Part shown: in pieces, positions 1 through 8,250 of the stretch
Layout of the letters: each line of letters begins with the position of its first letter
Position numbering within the stretch: the stretch's first letter is position 1
Source of the DNA: Methylococcaceae bacterium UBA7658
GTDB taxonomy: Bacteria > Pseudomonadota > Gammaproteobacteria > Methylococcales > Methylomonadaceae
Direction: 5' to 3'
Length of the DNA stretch: 13,309 nt
Assembly: GCA_002483425.1 (NCBI GenBank)
Contig: DLHW01000063.1
Span: 16,444 to 29,752, forward strand
Notes under the pieces: model-generated
Told to the model about the DNA's origin: nothing
What the model saw: only the letters and a program-made list of their open reading frames with translations
The model's database searches: none
Program-made: the position numbers and the translations under genes

Positions 1-561
1 ACCGGCTTCCGGGTAGCATTATCCGGCGCGCAAGGTTTATACGGCGTCAAACCCGATTTAACAACATTAGGTAAAGTGTTAGGTGGCGGTATGCCCGTGG
101 GCGCGTTCGGCGGCGATCGCAAAATAATGGAATACCTCGCCCCGTTAGGTCCGGTATATCAGGCCGGCACCTTATCGGGAAATCCCGTTGCCATGGCGGC
201 CGGACTCAAAACCCTCGAGCTTATCAGCGCGCCCGGCTTTTACGAAAAGCTGAGCAACGTTACCGGAAAATTGGTTTCAGGCTTAAAAGACCGCGCTAAA
301 CAAGCCAGCGTTCCATTCGCAACGAACCAGGTCGGCGGCATGTTTGGCTTATTTTTCAGCCAAGACGAGACCATTAACACGTTTAAACAAGTGCTGGCTT
401 GCGATCAAATGCAGTTTAAACGCTTTTTCCACGGAATGCTCGAAGACGGCGTTTATCTAGCGCCATCGGCGTTTGAAGCCGGTTTTGTCTCCTCCGCCCA
501 CAGCGAGAACGATATTGAACTTACGTTGGCGAGCGCGGAAAAAGTATTCGCGCAACTTTAA
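1..561 (+). CDS. hemL: Glutamate-1-semialdehyde 2,1-aminomutase, C-terminal part (5' end outside window)
   Basis: This PLP enzyme converts glutamate-1-semialdehyde to 5-aminolevulinate, the last step of the C5 route into cytoplasmic heme and tetrapyrrole synthesis. The reading frame is open from base 1, so the gene runs in from the left; 186 codons plus the stop are visible. The frame opens with TGFRVALSGAQGLYGVKPD. The PLP-binding segment TLGK-VLGGGMPVGAFGG follows, with the Schiff-base lysine at codon 73-75. Next come the family motif QAGTLSGNPVAMAAG (residues about 51-65 of the fragment) and the usual C-terminal domain to a TAA at 559-561. A GTG at 76 is only an internal valine codon, not a start. 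rmuC begins 27 nt downstream on the same strand, so the two may be co-transcribed. Nothing looks damaged in the visible part. Confidence 0.96.
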   Translation, partial: TGFRVALSGAQGLYGVKPDLTTLGKVLGGGMPVGAFGGDRKIMEYLAPLGPVYQAGTLSGNPVAMAAGLKTLELISAPGFYEKLSNVTGKLVSGLKDRAKQASVPFATNQVGGMFGLFFSQDETINTFKQVLACDQMQFKRFFHGMLEDGVYLAPSAFEAGFVSSAHSENDIELTLASAEKVFAQL

Positions 562-588
562 CCGCCGTACACTAAAAGGCCGTAACGC

Positions 589-1923
589 TTGTCTACCGTC
601 GAATTTGTTAACACCCTGTCACCGTGGCTTACCGGCTTAGCCGGTATAGCGCTTGGCGCTATTTTAATGAGATTGTTCACTCTGCGGGAGAGACGCGTTC
701 TTCAGCAACTGACCGTCGATATTGCCGTCGCCGAAGAACGAATCAAACACCTGGAAGCAGCCGAATCGGAACTCAAGCAGTATCAGCAATTATTTGCGTC
801 CGTTAAAACTAAAAACGCGGAACTGCAAACCCGCATGGCCGAACAAGAAAAAAATCATTACGAAAAGCTAAAACTTTTACAAACAGCGGAACATCAACTT
901 AAATCCCAATTCGAAAATCTAGCCGGTAAAATTTTCGAGGATCGCAGCAAGCAATTCGCGGAACAAAATAAGGCGAATATCGATCACCTGATCAATCCGT
1001 TACGTGAGCAATTAGGCGAATTTAAACAACGTATCGAAACAGTTTACGATAATGAAAACAAAGACAGGATTTCGTTAAGAGAGGAAATCGTTTCCTTGCG
1101 CCGCGACACCGCCAAAATGAACCAAGAAGCGTTAAATCTGACGCGCGCGTTAAAAGGAGAAAAAAAAACGCAAGGAAATTGGGGCGAAATGATTCTGGAA
1201 AAAGTGCTGGAACGTTCAGGCTTACGGAAAGGCATTGAATACGACATCCAAGGCGCTTTCCGGGACGATGACAACCGGCTGTTTAAACCCGATGTGATCG
1301 TTCGTCTGCCGGAAAATAAAGACGTCATTATCGACTCCAAAGTATCGTTATTAGCGTATGAACGTTATTGCTCCGCTGAAGAAGAACATGACCGGGCGAT
1401 TGCTTTAAAACAGCATACGTCTGCGGTACGCGAACATATTAAAAGCCTGAGCGATAAAGATTACTCCGCCTTGCACGGCGTCAAGTCGCTGGATTTTGTC
1501 CTGCTGTTCATGCCGATTGAAGCCGCTTTTGTCGCCGCCTTTCAAACCGACGAACAATTATTTACCGATGCGTTCGAACATAAAATCGTTGTCGTCACGC
1601 CAACCACCTTATTAGCGACGTTAAGAACCGTCGAAAACATCTGGCGTTACGAAAGGCAAAACGAAAACGCCAGAGCTATCGCCGATAAGGCGGGTCTGGT
1701 TTACGATAAAATTCGCGGTTTACTGGAAGACTTCGATAAATTAGGTAAACAACTGAGCACCGTGCAAAGCACCTATGACGCTGTTATGGGCAAATTAACC
1801 TACGGTAGCGGAAACCTGATCCGGCAAGCCAACAGTTTTGTTGAATTAGGCGTTAAAGTCAAAAAAACCATACCTAAAACCCTCACCGGTCAGGCAGGGC
1901 TTGAGCCTCCGGATGAAGCATAG
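589..1923 (+). CDS. rmuC: DNA recombination protein RmuC
   Basis: RmuC proteins are predicted nuclease-fold proteins that limit recombination at inverted repeats; the exact biochemical activity is poorly defined. The 444-aa product has a short N-terminal hydrophobic segment (about residues 13-30), a long charged coiled coil (about 32-190), and then the RmuC domain (about 195-420). The domain shows GNWGEMILEKVLERSGL, the PD-(D/E)xK-like core KPDVIVRLPENKDVIIDSKV with D235 and D249-K251, and the conserved LLFMPIEAAF and TPTTLLATLRTVENIWR blocks. The start is TTG at 589. I chose it because it follows an AAAAGG ribosome-binding site at 574-579 at good spacing, and it retains the N-terminal membrane segment typical of the family. 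It lies 27 nt after hemL. Its end faces the minus-strand gene that ends at 1972, leaving 48 nt between them without a convincing terminator. Confidence 0.95.
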   Translation: MSTVEFVNTLSPWLTGLAGIALGAILMRLFTLRERRVLQQLTVDIAVAEERIKHLEAAESELKQYQQLFASVKTKNAELQTRMAEQEKNHYEKLKLLQTAEHQLKSQFENLAGKIFEDRSKQFAEQNKANIDHLINPLREQLGEFKQRIETVYDNENKDRISLREEIVSLRRDTAKMNQEALNLTRALKGEKKTQGNWGEMILEKVLERSGLRKGIEYDIQGAFRDDDNRLFKPDVIVRLPENKDVIIDSKVSLLAYERYCSAEEEHDRAIALKQHTSAVREHIKSLSDKDYSALHGVKSLDFVLLFMPIEAAFVAAFQTDEQLFTDAFEHKIVVVTPTTLLATLRTVENIWRYERQNENARAIADKAGLVYDKIRGLLEDFDKLGKQLSTVQSTYDAVMGKLTYGSGNLIRQANSFVELGVKVKKTIPKTLTGQAGLEPPDEA

Positions 1924-1971
1924 CCCGGCAAGTTCTCGACAACCGTTCCGCCGGTTAGACGGCTAATACAG

Positions 1972-4212
1972 CTAATGCTTAGACGCCGCTAACAGACACG
2001 TACCTTCCTTGCTAGGAAGCTGAATTTCAACATCATTTTCCGCCGTATCCATACCTTCGCTCGTCCAGACCTGGAGTTTAGCCATAACAGCATCGCCTTG
2101 CCCTCGATAAGGAATTTCGACCGGGGTGAACTCGGCTATAATCCCTTCCATATTAGGCAGCACCGTAATCCTGTTCGCCTTTTGGGCGCCTAACGTAACC
2201 GTTGTGCTGCGCCATAGCCTTGTGCCGGGAATCAATATTTTAGCGCTTTCGCAAGCATTTACTTTAATGTCAGTGTCCATGAAGTTATTCAATATTTTGG
2301 GTTTTCTCTGCGATTTAGTATCCTTTAAAATCAACGAATCCAAAGCTTGGAAGTCGGGAGGTACCGGTACTTCTACATCAAATTCCTTGTCGGTATTTTC
2401 GTTAGCATTACGATCCAGCCAGCCGGTTTTTATATGAAGCCTTAAGAGGGTGGCCCAAGCGGGCACCGATACCAAGGCCATTTCGGTCTTTTGTGTCGGC
2501 GTCATATTGCCTGCGCTGCTGAGTACCCAGCCGAATTGAATTTCTTCCAAATCCGGGGATTTCTCCTTGGATCTCAGATAACCCTTCTGGATTCCGTTGC
2601 CGCCATCGCCGAAGCCCACTAAAACCGACTCGAGTTGAGATTCGCGCCGGCCCTGAGCAATATTTATCCACGAGGCATCATTGGCAGCTTGACTCGCCAG
2701 TTGCAAATTTGCGGAATTCGCCGAAAAAACGCCTGCTACCTCGTTTTTCGGAAACACGGCGTAAGAATAAAAATCGCTTTTTTGCGCCCGTTCGATGAAA
2801 TTAAAAAATCCACTCGGAATATAGATACCACAACCTTCCGACAATTCTTCAGATTTACATTTAAGATCGATTACCGCATCGTTCAACGCGTAACTCGGGG
2901 AAAAATAATCCCAGTTTTCAAATACTTGATATCGCATTTGTTCACGGCTTTTAGTTGGGGTCTTTAACTGGAAAGCTAAAACACGCTTTTTAAACGTTTC
3001 ATGGTATTGAATATGGCTAAGGGTAAAGCCTTCGTCTTCAGGATCATCTCCTTCAATTTCCTTTTTAGCTACATAAGCCTTATTGTCATCAAAAACATAA
3101 ACAAAATTCCATTTTTCTTCCGCATAAAAAACCGGAGGAACATTACAAGCTTCCTTATCAATAGTGTCCCGGTAATTTAAACTCATATAATCAACCCATG
3201 GTTTAGGTAGCATAATCGCTGTGACGCCCCTATATCCCGAAGAGGTAAACATATCTCTTTTGTCAATGTACCCTAGCACCACCTGAATAGTCTCGCGAAT
3301 AGCTTCTTCCTTGATAATCTTTTCCAAATCGCTTTTATCGCCTTGTAAAGCATTGTTACACTTCAGCTTGAAATCGTTAGTTTTAAATTTGTTTTCAAGG
3401 TAAAGATTAAGCCGGTCTTGAATACTCCCTCGCCAGTTATCGTAGGTTTGTTTAGCTTGGTAAAGTCCGCCGTCGGGTTTTAACGGATCGTCATCCCAAT
3501 AAAAAGCTTGTTGATGCGGTGAAATTTCCGTCGTATTAATATTTTTTGGCAGTGCTTTCAGTTCATGGGTGTCGAGAGTGAAAGGATCGCCGACTTTCAA
3601 CTTTACTCTTACAAATGCTCGCTCGCGAGTGAAGTCGCCTGGAATAACCGTAGTATCGAATTTTAATCCGTACACTGAATTTCCCATTAAATCATGCCTG
3701 TCGTCGAGAATATTTTCCAGAATAAGCTGCCGGATAGTGTCCCGGATAGCGGAGCGGATTCGAAAATCCTGATCGAAAGGGATAACAACCTGCTTTTCCG
3801 GCTTTTTGCTATCTAGCACCGGCTGCTGGTTTGACGCCGCACTGACGCCCTTGGCAATACCGCCGGTAACCTGATTATCAATTTCCGCCGTAATCAAACT
3901 GTTCGAGCTGTCAAGCCGTTCTAGTTGTTTCCGTAACCAAAAATCCTGGTCGTACCGGTCGTTGACCAAGCGTTCGCGGGTATAGATTTCTGGGCTATCC
4001 ACATAAACAGAACCGGTGGTGGAAAACGGCTTAATATGAATAGAAATTAGCCCCAAAATATGCAGGAGAAGGATTCCCAGGACAGCGAATACAAATACGC
4101 TAAATAACATTAATCTCATGCCAAATAGCGTCGCAATTTTGTTGTCCAATTGCCGTAAAAGCGACACGACAACATCGACTATACTGCTAATTTTGTCAGT
4201 GCTAAACCGCAT
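1972..4212 (-). CDS. Unrecognised membrane-anchored extracytoplasmic protein, 746 aa
   Basis: I do not recognise this family. The N-terminus is basic and helical (residues 1-31), followed by one strong transmembrane segment at about 32-58. The remaining ~685 residues are hydrophilic and presumably periplasmic (an N-in/C-out single-pass anchor). A Gln/Lys-rich linker (about residues 105-145) precedes a large folded region with scattered cysteines, including a CKSEELSEGCG segment, and the C-terminus has beta-rich character. I see no enzymatic motif. The ATG at 4212 has no Shine-Dalgarno sequence and lies 5 nt after the stop of the small exported protein upstream, so translational coupling in a two-gene operon is likely. 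The gene is divergent from the PBP gene across a 534-nt spacer, which makes an envelope role plausible but unproven. Reality as a gene is well supported by length, codon use and topology; function is unknown. Confidence 0.8.
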   Translation of the reverse strand: MRFSTDKISSIVDVVVSLLRQLDNKIATLFGMRLMLFSVFVFAVLGILLLHILGLISIHIKPFSTTGSVYVDSPEIYTRERLVNDRYDQDFWLRKQLERLDSSNSLITAEIDNQVTGGIAKGVSAASNQQPVLDSKKPEKQVVIPFDQDFRIRSAIRDTIRQLILENILDDRHDLMGNSVYGLKFDTTVIPGDFTRERAFVRVKLKVGDPFTLDTHELKALPKNINTTEISPHQQAFYWDDDPLKPDGGLYQAKQTYDNWRGSIQDRLNLYLENKFKTNDFKLKCNNALQGDKSDLEKIIKEEAIRETIQVVLGYIDKRDMFTSSGYRGVTAIMLPKPWVDYMSLNYRDTIDKEACNVPPVFYAEEKWNFVYVFDDNKAYVAKKEIEGDDPEDEGFTLSHIQYHETFKKRVLAFQLKTPTKSREQMRYQVFENWDYFSPSYALNDAVIDLKCKSEELSEGCGIYIPSGFFNFIERAQKSDFYSYAVFPKNEVAGVFSANSANLQLASQAANDASWINIAQGRRESQLESVLVGFGDGGNGIQKGYLRSKEKSPDLEEIQFGWVLSSAGNMTPTQKTEMALVSVPAWATLLRLHIKTGWLDRNANENTDKEFDVEVPVPPDFQALDSLILKDTKSQRKPKILNNFMDTDIKVNACESAKILIPGTRLWRSTTVTLGAQKANRITVLPNMEGIIAEFTPVEIPYRGQGDAVMAKLQVWTSEGMDTAENDVEIQLPSKEGTCLLAASKH

Positions 4213-4217
4213 AAAAC

Positions 4218-4475
4218 TTAATTATTTGGGCATTTGAGTTTAGGATCTTCACCGGGACAAACAGTCAGTTTGCCCATTTTACCGCCCGGACATAGCTCTG
4301 GTTTTGTTTGACATTCTGCTGTTGATTTATTGCCGCCCTGCCCTGTTTTTGCCGGTTCATTCTGACCCGGACGAACCGGGGTTTTACCTTGCTTACCGTC
4401 TCCCGCAAAGCCGCCAGAGAACGGGGTAAACATAAAAACCATTGATATTATTACAATTATATTTATTTTTTTCAT
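4218..4475 (-). CDS. Small exported Cys/Pro/Gly-rich protein, 85 aa
   Basis: The product starts MKKINIIVIISMVFMFTPF, a clear Sec signal peptide (basic MKK, hydrophobic core to about residue 18, likely cleavage near GGFAG-DG). The mature protein is about 60 residues, rich in Lys, Pro and Gly, with four cysteines in the last ~30 residues. Two CPG motifs (LCPGG, VCPGE) suggest a duplicated unit and possible disulfides. There is no lipobox cysteine right after the hydrophobic core. The frame opens further upstream to an ATG at 4514, but the ATG at 4475 is preferred: a GGAG ribosome-binding site lies at 4488-4485 with 9-nt spacing, and only this start places the signal peptide at the N-terminus. 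It is first in a probable operon with the 746-aa membrane protein. The family is unknown to me. Confidence 0.7.
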   Translation of the reverse strand: MKKINIIVIISMVFMFTPFSGGFAGDGKQGKTPVRPGQNEPAKTGQGGNKSTAECQTKPELCPGGKMGKLTVCPGEDPKLKCPNN

Positions 4476-4525
4476 ATTTAATGACTCCACGCCAGTATCG
4501 TTTCCTAAAGACATTACACTAAACT

Positions 4526-4543
4526 CGATTAATCTACTAATCG
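4526..4543. promoter_or_regulatory. 18-bp palindrome upstream of the small exported protein
   Basis: CGATTA and TAATCG form 6-bp arms around a 6-nt spacer, about 50-70 nt before the ATG at 4475 on the minus strand. Size and position fit an operator or a promoter-proximal element for the minus-strand pair, but I could not place convincing -35/-10 boxes next to it. It could be chance in AT-rich DNA. Confidence 0.25.
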
Positions 4544-4576
4544 CCGGATAACTCTTTTGAACTTACCTTAAATACC

Positions 4577-4620
4577 AAAGCGTTTCGACCGGATTCAACC
4601 GTAATGAGCGCAAACGCTTT
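4577..4620. repeat. Inverted repeat with 9-bp perfect arms in the divergent intergenic region
   Basis: AAAGCGTTT at 4577-4585 is exactly mirrored by AAACGCTTT at 4612-4620. The 26-nt spacer itself contains a small CGG/CCG pairing. No T-tract follows on either strand, so this is not a standard intrinsic terminator. It lies between the divergent minus-strand pair and the PBP gene and could be a paired binding site or an extruded hairpin. Confidence 0.4.
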
Positions 4621-4626
4621 TCAAAC

Positions 4627-4652
4627 CTTTTCTGTTAAGCTAAACGGAAAAG
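4627..4652. repeat. 10-bp stem hairpin (one wobble), 6-nt loop
   Basis: CTTTTCTGTT (4627-4636) pairs with AACGGAAAAG (4643-4652) around loop AAGCTA; one pair is a T-G wobble. It starts 6 nt after the preceding 9-bp inverted repeat, so two stem-loops stand in tandem. There is no adjacent T-run, so a regulatory or structural role is more likely than termination. Confidence 0.4.
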
Positions 4653-4885
4653 TAAAAAACTAAACTTGCCGACTTGACCGCATCATCGAAAAAATACAGC
4701 GACAATTTCCTCTTCAATTGTTTATTTATTTTGTTTAACCAATAAAACACAGACAGGGCTGCCGATGCTATGAATTTTTTCACTAATGTTATACGCGCAG
4801 AACCGGGCATTAATATTCACTGTTATCAAACATTTTCTCTGCATTCCCGCATCTTACCTTTAGACACGCTTAATTAACCGGCTTT

Positions 4886-4894
4886 TGATATAAT
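4886..4894 (+). promoter_or_regulatory. Candidate extended -10 promoter for the PBP gene
   Basis: TGATATAAT gives a TG-N extended element followed by a perfect TATAAT (4889-4894). No good -35 is seen at the expected distance, which is tolerated by extended -10 promoters. A start near 4901 would give a leader of about 155 nt before the ATG at 5058, and this leader would contain the hairpin at 4993-5019. Confidence 0.45.
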
Positions 4895-4992
4895 CGCTGC
4901 AGTATTTAAGGTCGATTGTTTGTTATTCGAAATTGAGTGAGCATTATTTTCAATACATTTTTCAACAAAGTACAACTACTTGCTTTTTTGCA

Positions 4993-5019
4993 GATGAGGA
5001 ACTTAGCCCGTTTCTCATC
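4993..5019 (+). promoter_or_regulatory. Strong hairpin in the predicted 5' leader of the PBP gene
   Basis: GATGAGGAAC (4993-5002) pairs along its whole 10 nt with GTTTCTCATC (5010-5019), with one G-U wobble, around a 7-nt loop (TTAGCCC). It ends 38 nt before the ATG at 5058. No T-run follows, so it is not an intrinsic terminator. It may affect mRNA stability or translation initiation. This is notable because the gene has no visible Shine-Dalgarno sequence. Confidence 0.4.
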
Positions 5020-5057
5020 AGAAGTTTAACGAATTCCAAACATACCGATTGACACCT

Positions 5058-8000
5058 ATGACTAAACTAACCCTTAATCGGTTTTTAACGGGTTATATAA
5101 TTCTGGGCGTCATCCTTATCATTGCCGTAATTGCCAGAATCGTTCATCAAGAAATCACCACCTCGAAATTTCAAGCCCGTTACCTATCGGACATTGCGAA
5201 ACAATTAAGTTTTAAACTCGATAACGGTCCGAGTAAATCGATCCGTTATCCTAGCGATGGTCCTTACGATCAACGGATGGGTTATACGCTAATCCCGGAA
5301 TCCATCAACCGGCTTGAAAAAGCGGGCTACACCGTCAGTGCGCAAGCTTCGTCTTCGACAATGATGGGTAAATTAGCCGGTTACGGACTTTTCCCGATTT
5401 ACCAGGAAAAATCCAGAAGCGGATTAAAGATTATCGATCAATCCGACCAAGTCATTTTCAGCACGCTGTATCCTATTCACGGCTATTCGAGTTTCGAGTC
5501 TATACCGCCGCTTGTCTTGCAAACATTACTCTTCATCGAGAATCGGGAACTGCTCAATAACCGTTATCCATCCCAAAATCCCGCCGTTGAATGGGACCGC
5601 TTCGGCTTCGCCGCCTTATTAATGATGGCTAATAAATTGGGGATTATCGAAAGTACGCCCGGCGGCAGCACGTTAGCCACACAGATCGAAAAATACCGGC
5701 ATTCTTCCAACGGTTACACCAATTCGGCTATCGATAAAATACGCCAGATGGCAAGCGCTTCGATACGCGCTTATTTGTTAGGCTCCGATACCCGGGAAAT
5801 GCGCCGCCGTATCGTACTGGCTTATTTAAATTCCATGCCTTTATCCGCGACACCGAAATCGGGCGAGGTCCACGGTTTGGGCGACGGCTTGGCGGCGTGG
5901 TTCGGCGCCGATTTTAACGAAGTTAATAAGCTGTTGAATCCGAATGCGTTTAAACCGAATCAACCGGTTAGTCCGCAGCAAGCCACAGCCTTCAGGCTTG
6001 TATTAACCACCTTGTTATCGCAACGCCGTCCGTCCTATTTGCTTGGAGCGGGCTATGCTTCGTTAAAAGAACTGACCGACAGTTATTTGAGGCTGATGGC
6101 GAAAGATAAATTTATTTCTCCCCAACTACGCGATGCCGCACTCAAGATAAATCAATTGAAGCCCGTGACTTCCATCGTAACGCCGTCTTATTTCATGTCC
6201 GAGAAAAAAACGCAAAGCATCTTGCGGTCCCGTTTAGCGAAAATGCTGAACATCAAAACCAACTATGAGTTGGATCGCCTGGATTTATCGGTCAAAACAA
6301 CCCTCGATTACGCCGTTCAACAGTCTGTGAGTAAAGCGCTGCACGGCTTGAGCGATCCGAACGAAGCGCGCGCCGCAGGTATTTTCGGCGAGCGGATGTT
6401 GAACGGTAATGTCGATCTGTCGCCGATTATCTACAGCTTGATGTTATTCGAAAAAAGTCCTGCGGGAAATTTACTACGCATACAAACGGATAGCTTCGAC
6501 CAGCCTTTGGATATAAACGAAGGCATACGGCTCGATCTCGGTTCTACTTCAAAAATGCGCACAACCGTGCATTATCTGGAATTGATCGCCGAACTTTATG
6601 AACAATATCATGCTCGTTCGCCTGAAGCGCTTAAACAATTCGTTTTTCATCCGCGCGATTATTTGTCCGCTTGGGTCGTCGAGCAATTGATTGCGAAGAA
6701 AGACATCGGGCTGGAAGAAATGCTTAACAAAGCGTTGGATAGGAAATATTCCGCAAGTCCCTACGAAAATTTCTTTACCGGGGGCGGGCTGCATCATTTT
6801 AATAATTTCGATAAATCGGAGAATAGCCAGATTAAGTCGATCCGTCACGCCTTACGCGATTCGACTAATTTAGTATTCATCCGATTAATGCGCGATACCG
6901 TTTACCATCACCTTTATAAGCCGGACGGTATTGCGCGTTGGCTGGATAATCCGGACGATCCCAGGCGGAAGGAATATTTGGAACATTTTGCCGACCGGGA
7001 AGGCAAAGCGTACCTCCGCCGGTTTTATGCCAAATACCAAGGCAAATCGCCCGATGAGTCGATGGAAATGTTGATTAAAAAGGTGCAGCCGAAAGTTTCC
7101 CGCTTGTCGATGCTGTATCGTTCCATTCATCCCGAACACGACGAAACCCAATTTTATCTGTTCCTAAAATCGCACATTAAAGGCGAAGATTTAGTGAATG
7201 AAGATATTTACGGCTTGTACGATAAATATTCCATTGCCGAATTCGATTTACAGGATCAAGGTTTCATCACCAAAGTTCATCCGCTCGAATTATGGCTGGT
7301 GCGTTATTTGACTTCCCATCCGAAAGCGACCCTCGAGGATGTTTTCGCTAACAGCTATGAAGAGCGTTTAGAGGTTTACCGTTGGCTGTTGAAAAGCAAA
7401 AGGAAAAACTCGCAGCAACGCCGCATAATGACCTTATTGGAAGAAGAAGCCTTTAGAGAAATTCATAAGGCGTGGCAACGCGTTGGTTATCCGTTCAGCA
7501 AATTGACGCCGTCGTACGGCTCGTCGATCGGCGCATCGGGCGACCGTCCGGCCGCGCTCGCCGAACTCATGGGCGTATTACAAAACGATGGCGTCCGCAT
7601 CCCCGCGGTAAAATTCGATTCGCTGCATTTTGCTTCGGCGACACCGTATGAAACGATTTTGAACAAATCGATTGAAACCGGCGAACGTATTTTCCCCGCA
7701 GAAGTTGCGCGTGCGGCACGCGGCGCATTAGCGGGCGTTGTCGAGGGCGGAACGGCTTCCCGTTTACGCGGCGTTTATACGGACAAAAACGGAAAACCGC
7801 TCGTCGTCGGCGGTAAAACCGGAACAGGCGATCACCGCAAGCAAGTCTGGGGCGAACGAGGACGATTACTGGAATCGAAATTCATCAGCCGGGCGGCAAC
7901 GTTTACCTTTTATCTCGGCGAGCGGTTTTTCGGCGTAATTACAGCTTATGTGGAAGGGCCGGACGCGGAAAAGTATCACTTTACCAGCTCGTTACCGGTG

Positions 8001-8117
8001 CAAATCCTCAAATACCTTAAACCTACGCTTTCGCCTTTATTAAAGGTAGCTCCCGAAACTCAAAACCTGCCTGAATCAACCGGTAAGGAAAAATTGACTA
8101 AAACGATAGCCCATTAA
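5058..8117 (+). CDS. Oversized class A penicillin-binding protein (GT51 glycosyltransferase plus transpeptidase)
   Basis: Predicted bifunctional peptidoglycan synthase of the inner membrane (1019 aa from the ATG at 5058). A TTG at 5049 would add three residues; neither start has a clear ribosome-binding site. One N-terminal membrane anchor spans about residues 12-28. The GT51 domain (about 135-290) shows IENREL, GGSTLATQIEK, a motif-3 helix, RRRIVLAYLNSMP and GLGDGLAAWFGA. The transpeptidase domain shows S496-T-S-K499 (SxxK), S602-T-N604 (SxN) and K920-T-G (KTG), followed by a short basic tail. The SxxK-SxN spacing (about 105) and SxN-KTG spacing (about 315) are well above those I recall for E. 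coli PBP1a/1b; the excess around residues 617-810 is helical and charged. GT motif 1 reads EN instead of ED, and the motif-3 catalytic Glu position appears to be Gln (codon 5745-5747), so glycosyltransferase activity is uncertain. A decayed copy of its 3' end lies at 9798-10189. Confidence 0.9.
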   Translation: MTKLTLNRFLTGYIILGVILIIAVIARIVHQEITTSKFQARYLSDIAKQLSFKLDNGPSKSIRYPSDGPYDQRMGYTLIPESINRLEKAGYTVSAQASSSTMMGKLAGYGLFPIYQEKSRSGLKIIDQSDQVIFSTLYPIHGYSSFESIPPLVLQTLLFIENRELLNNRYPSQNPAVEWDRFGFAALLMMANKLGIIESTPGGSTLATQIEKYRHSSNGYTNSAIDKIRQMASASIRAYLLGSDTREMRRRIVLAYLNSMPLSATPKSGEVHGLGDGLAAWFGADFNEVNKLLNPNAFKPNQPVSPQQATAFRLVLTTLLSQRRPSYLLGAGYASLKELTDSYLRLMAKDKFISPQLRDAALKINQLKPVTSIVTPSYFMSEKKTQSILRSRLAKMLNIKTNYELDRLDLSVKTTLDYAVQQSVSKALHGLSDPNEARAAGIFGERMLNGNVDLSPIIYSLMLFEKSPAGNLLRIQTDSFDQPLDINEGIRLDLGSTSKMRTTVHYLELIAELYEQYHARSPEALKQFVFHPRDYLSAWVVEQLIAKKDIGLEEMLNKALDRKYSASPYENFFTGGGLHHFNNFDKSENSQIKSIRHALRDSTNLVFIRLMRDTVYHHLYKPDGIARWLDNPDDPRRKEYLEHFADREGKAYLRRFYAKYQGKSPDESMEMLIKKVQPKVSRLSMLYRSIHPEHDETQFYLFLKSHIKGEDLVNEDIYGLYDKYSIAEFDLQDQGFITKVHPLELWLVRYLTSHPKATLEDVFANSYEERLEVYRWLLKSKRKNSQQRRIMTLLEEEAFREIHKAWQRVGYPFSKLTPSYGSSIGASGDRPAALAELMGVLQNDGVRIPAVKFDSLHFASATPYETILNKSIETGERIFPAEVARAARGALAGVVEGGTASRLRGVYTDKNGKPLVVGGKTGTGDHRKQVWGERGRLLESKFISRAATFTFYLGERFFGVITAYVEGPDAEKYHFTSSLPVQILKYLKPTLSPLLKVAPETQNLPESTGKEKLTKTIAH

Positions 8118-8250
8118 CACCAAAGATAAGATTCAACGAGATTATCCGTTCTCAACTGTACTGACATTTTAAAAAACGGTATTCTCTACTGCTTTTTCTA
8201 AAAGAAAATTTAAAACTATAGCCTTCAACTATTAAAATACGGAGAGATCA

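Noticed and set aside
1044..1340. 98-codon minus-strand open frame inside rmuC
   Set aside because: Shadow of the conserved RmuC domain; no ribosome-binding site and a Ser/Arg-rich translation.
1941..1956. AACCG/CGGTT hairpin between rmuC and the convergent gene
   Set aside because: Only a 5-bp stem with no T-run on either strand; too weak to call a terminator.
5049..5054. TTGACA as a -35 box and TTG as PBP start
   Set aside because: No -10 element follows at a useful distance and the sequence is already coding. The ATG at 5058 is the simpler start, although the TTG cannot be excluded.
8194..8208. TTTTCT/AGAAAA palindrome upstream of the Rieske/MBL gene
   Set aside because: Short, A/T-only pairing apart from one pair per arm, in AT-rich spacer; not distinguishable from chance and lacking a T-tract arrangement for a terminator.
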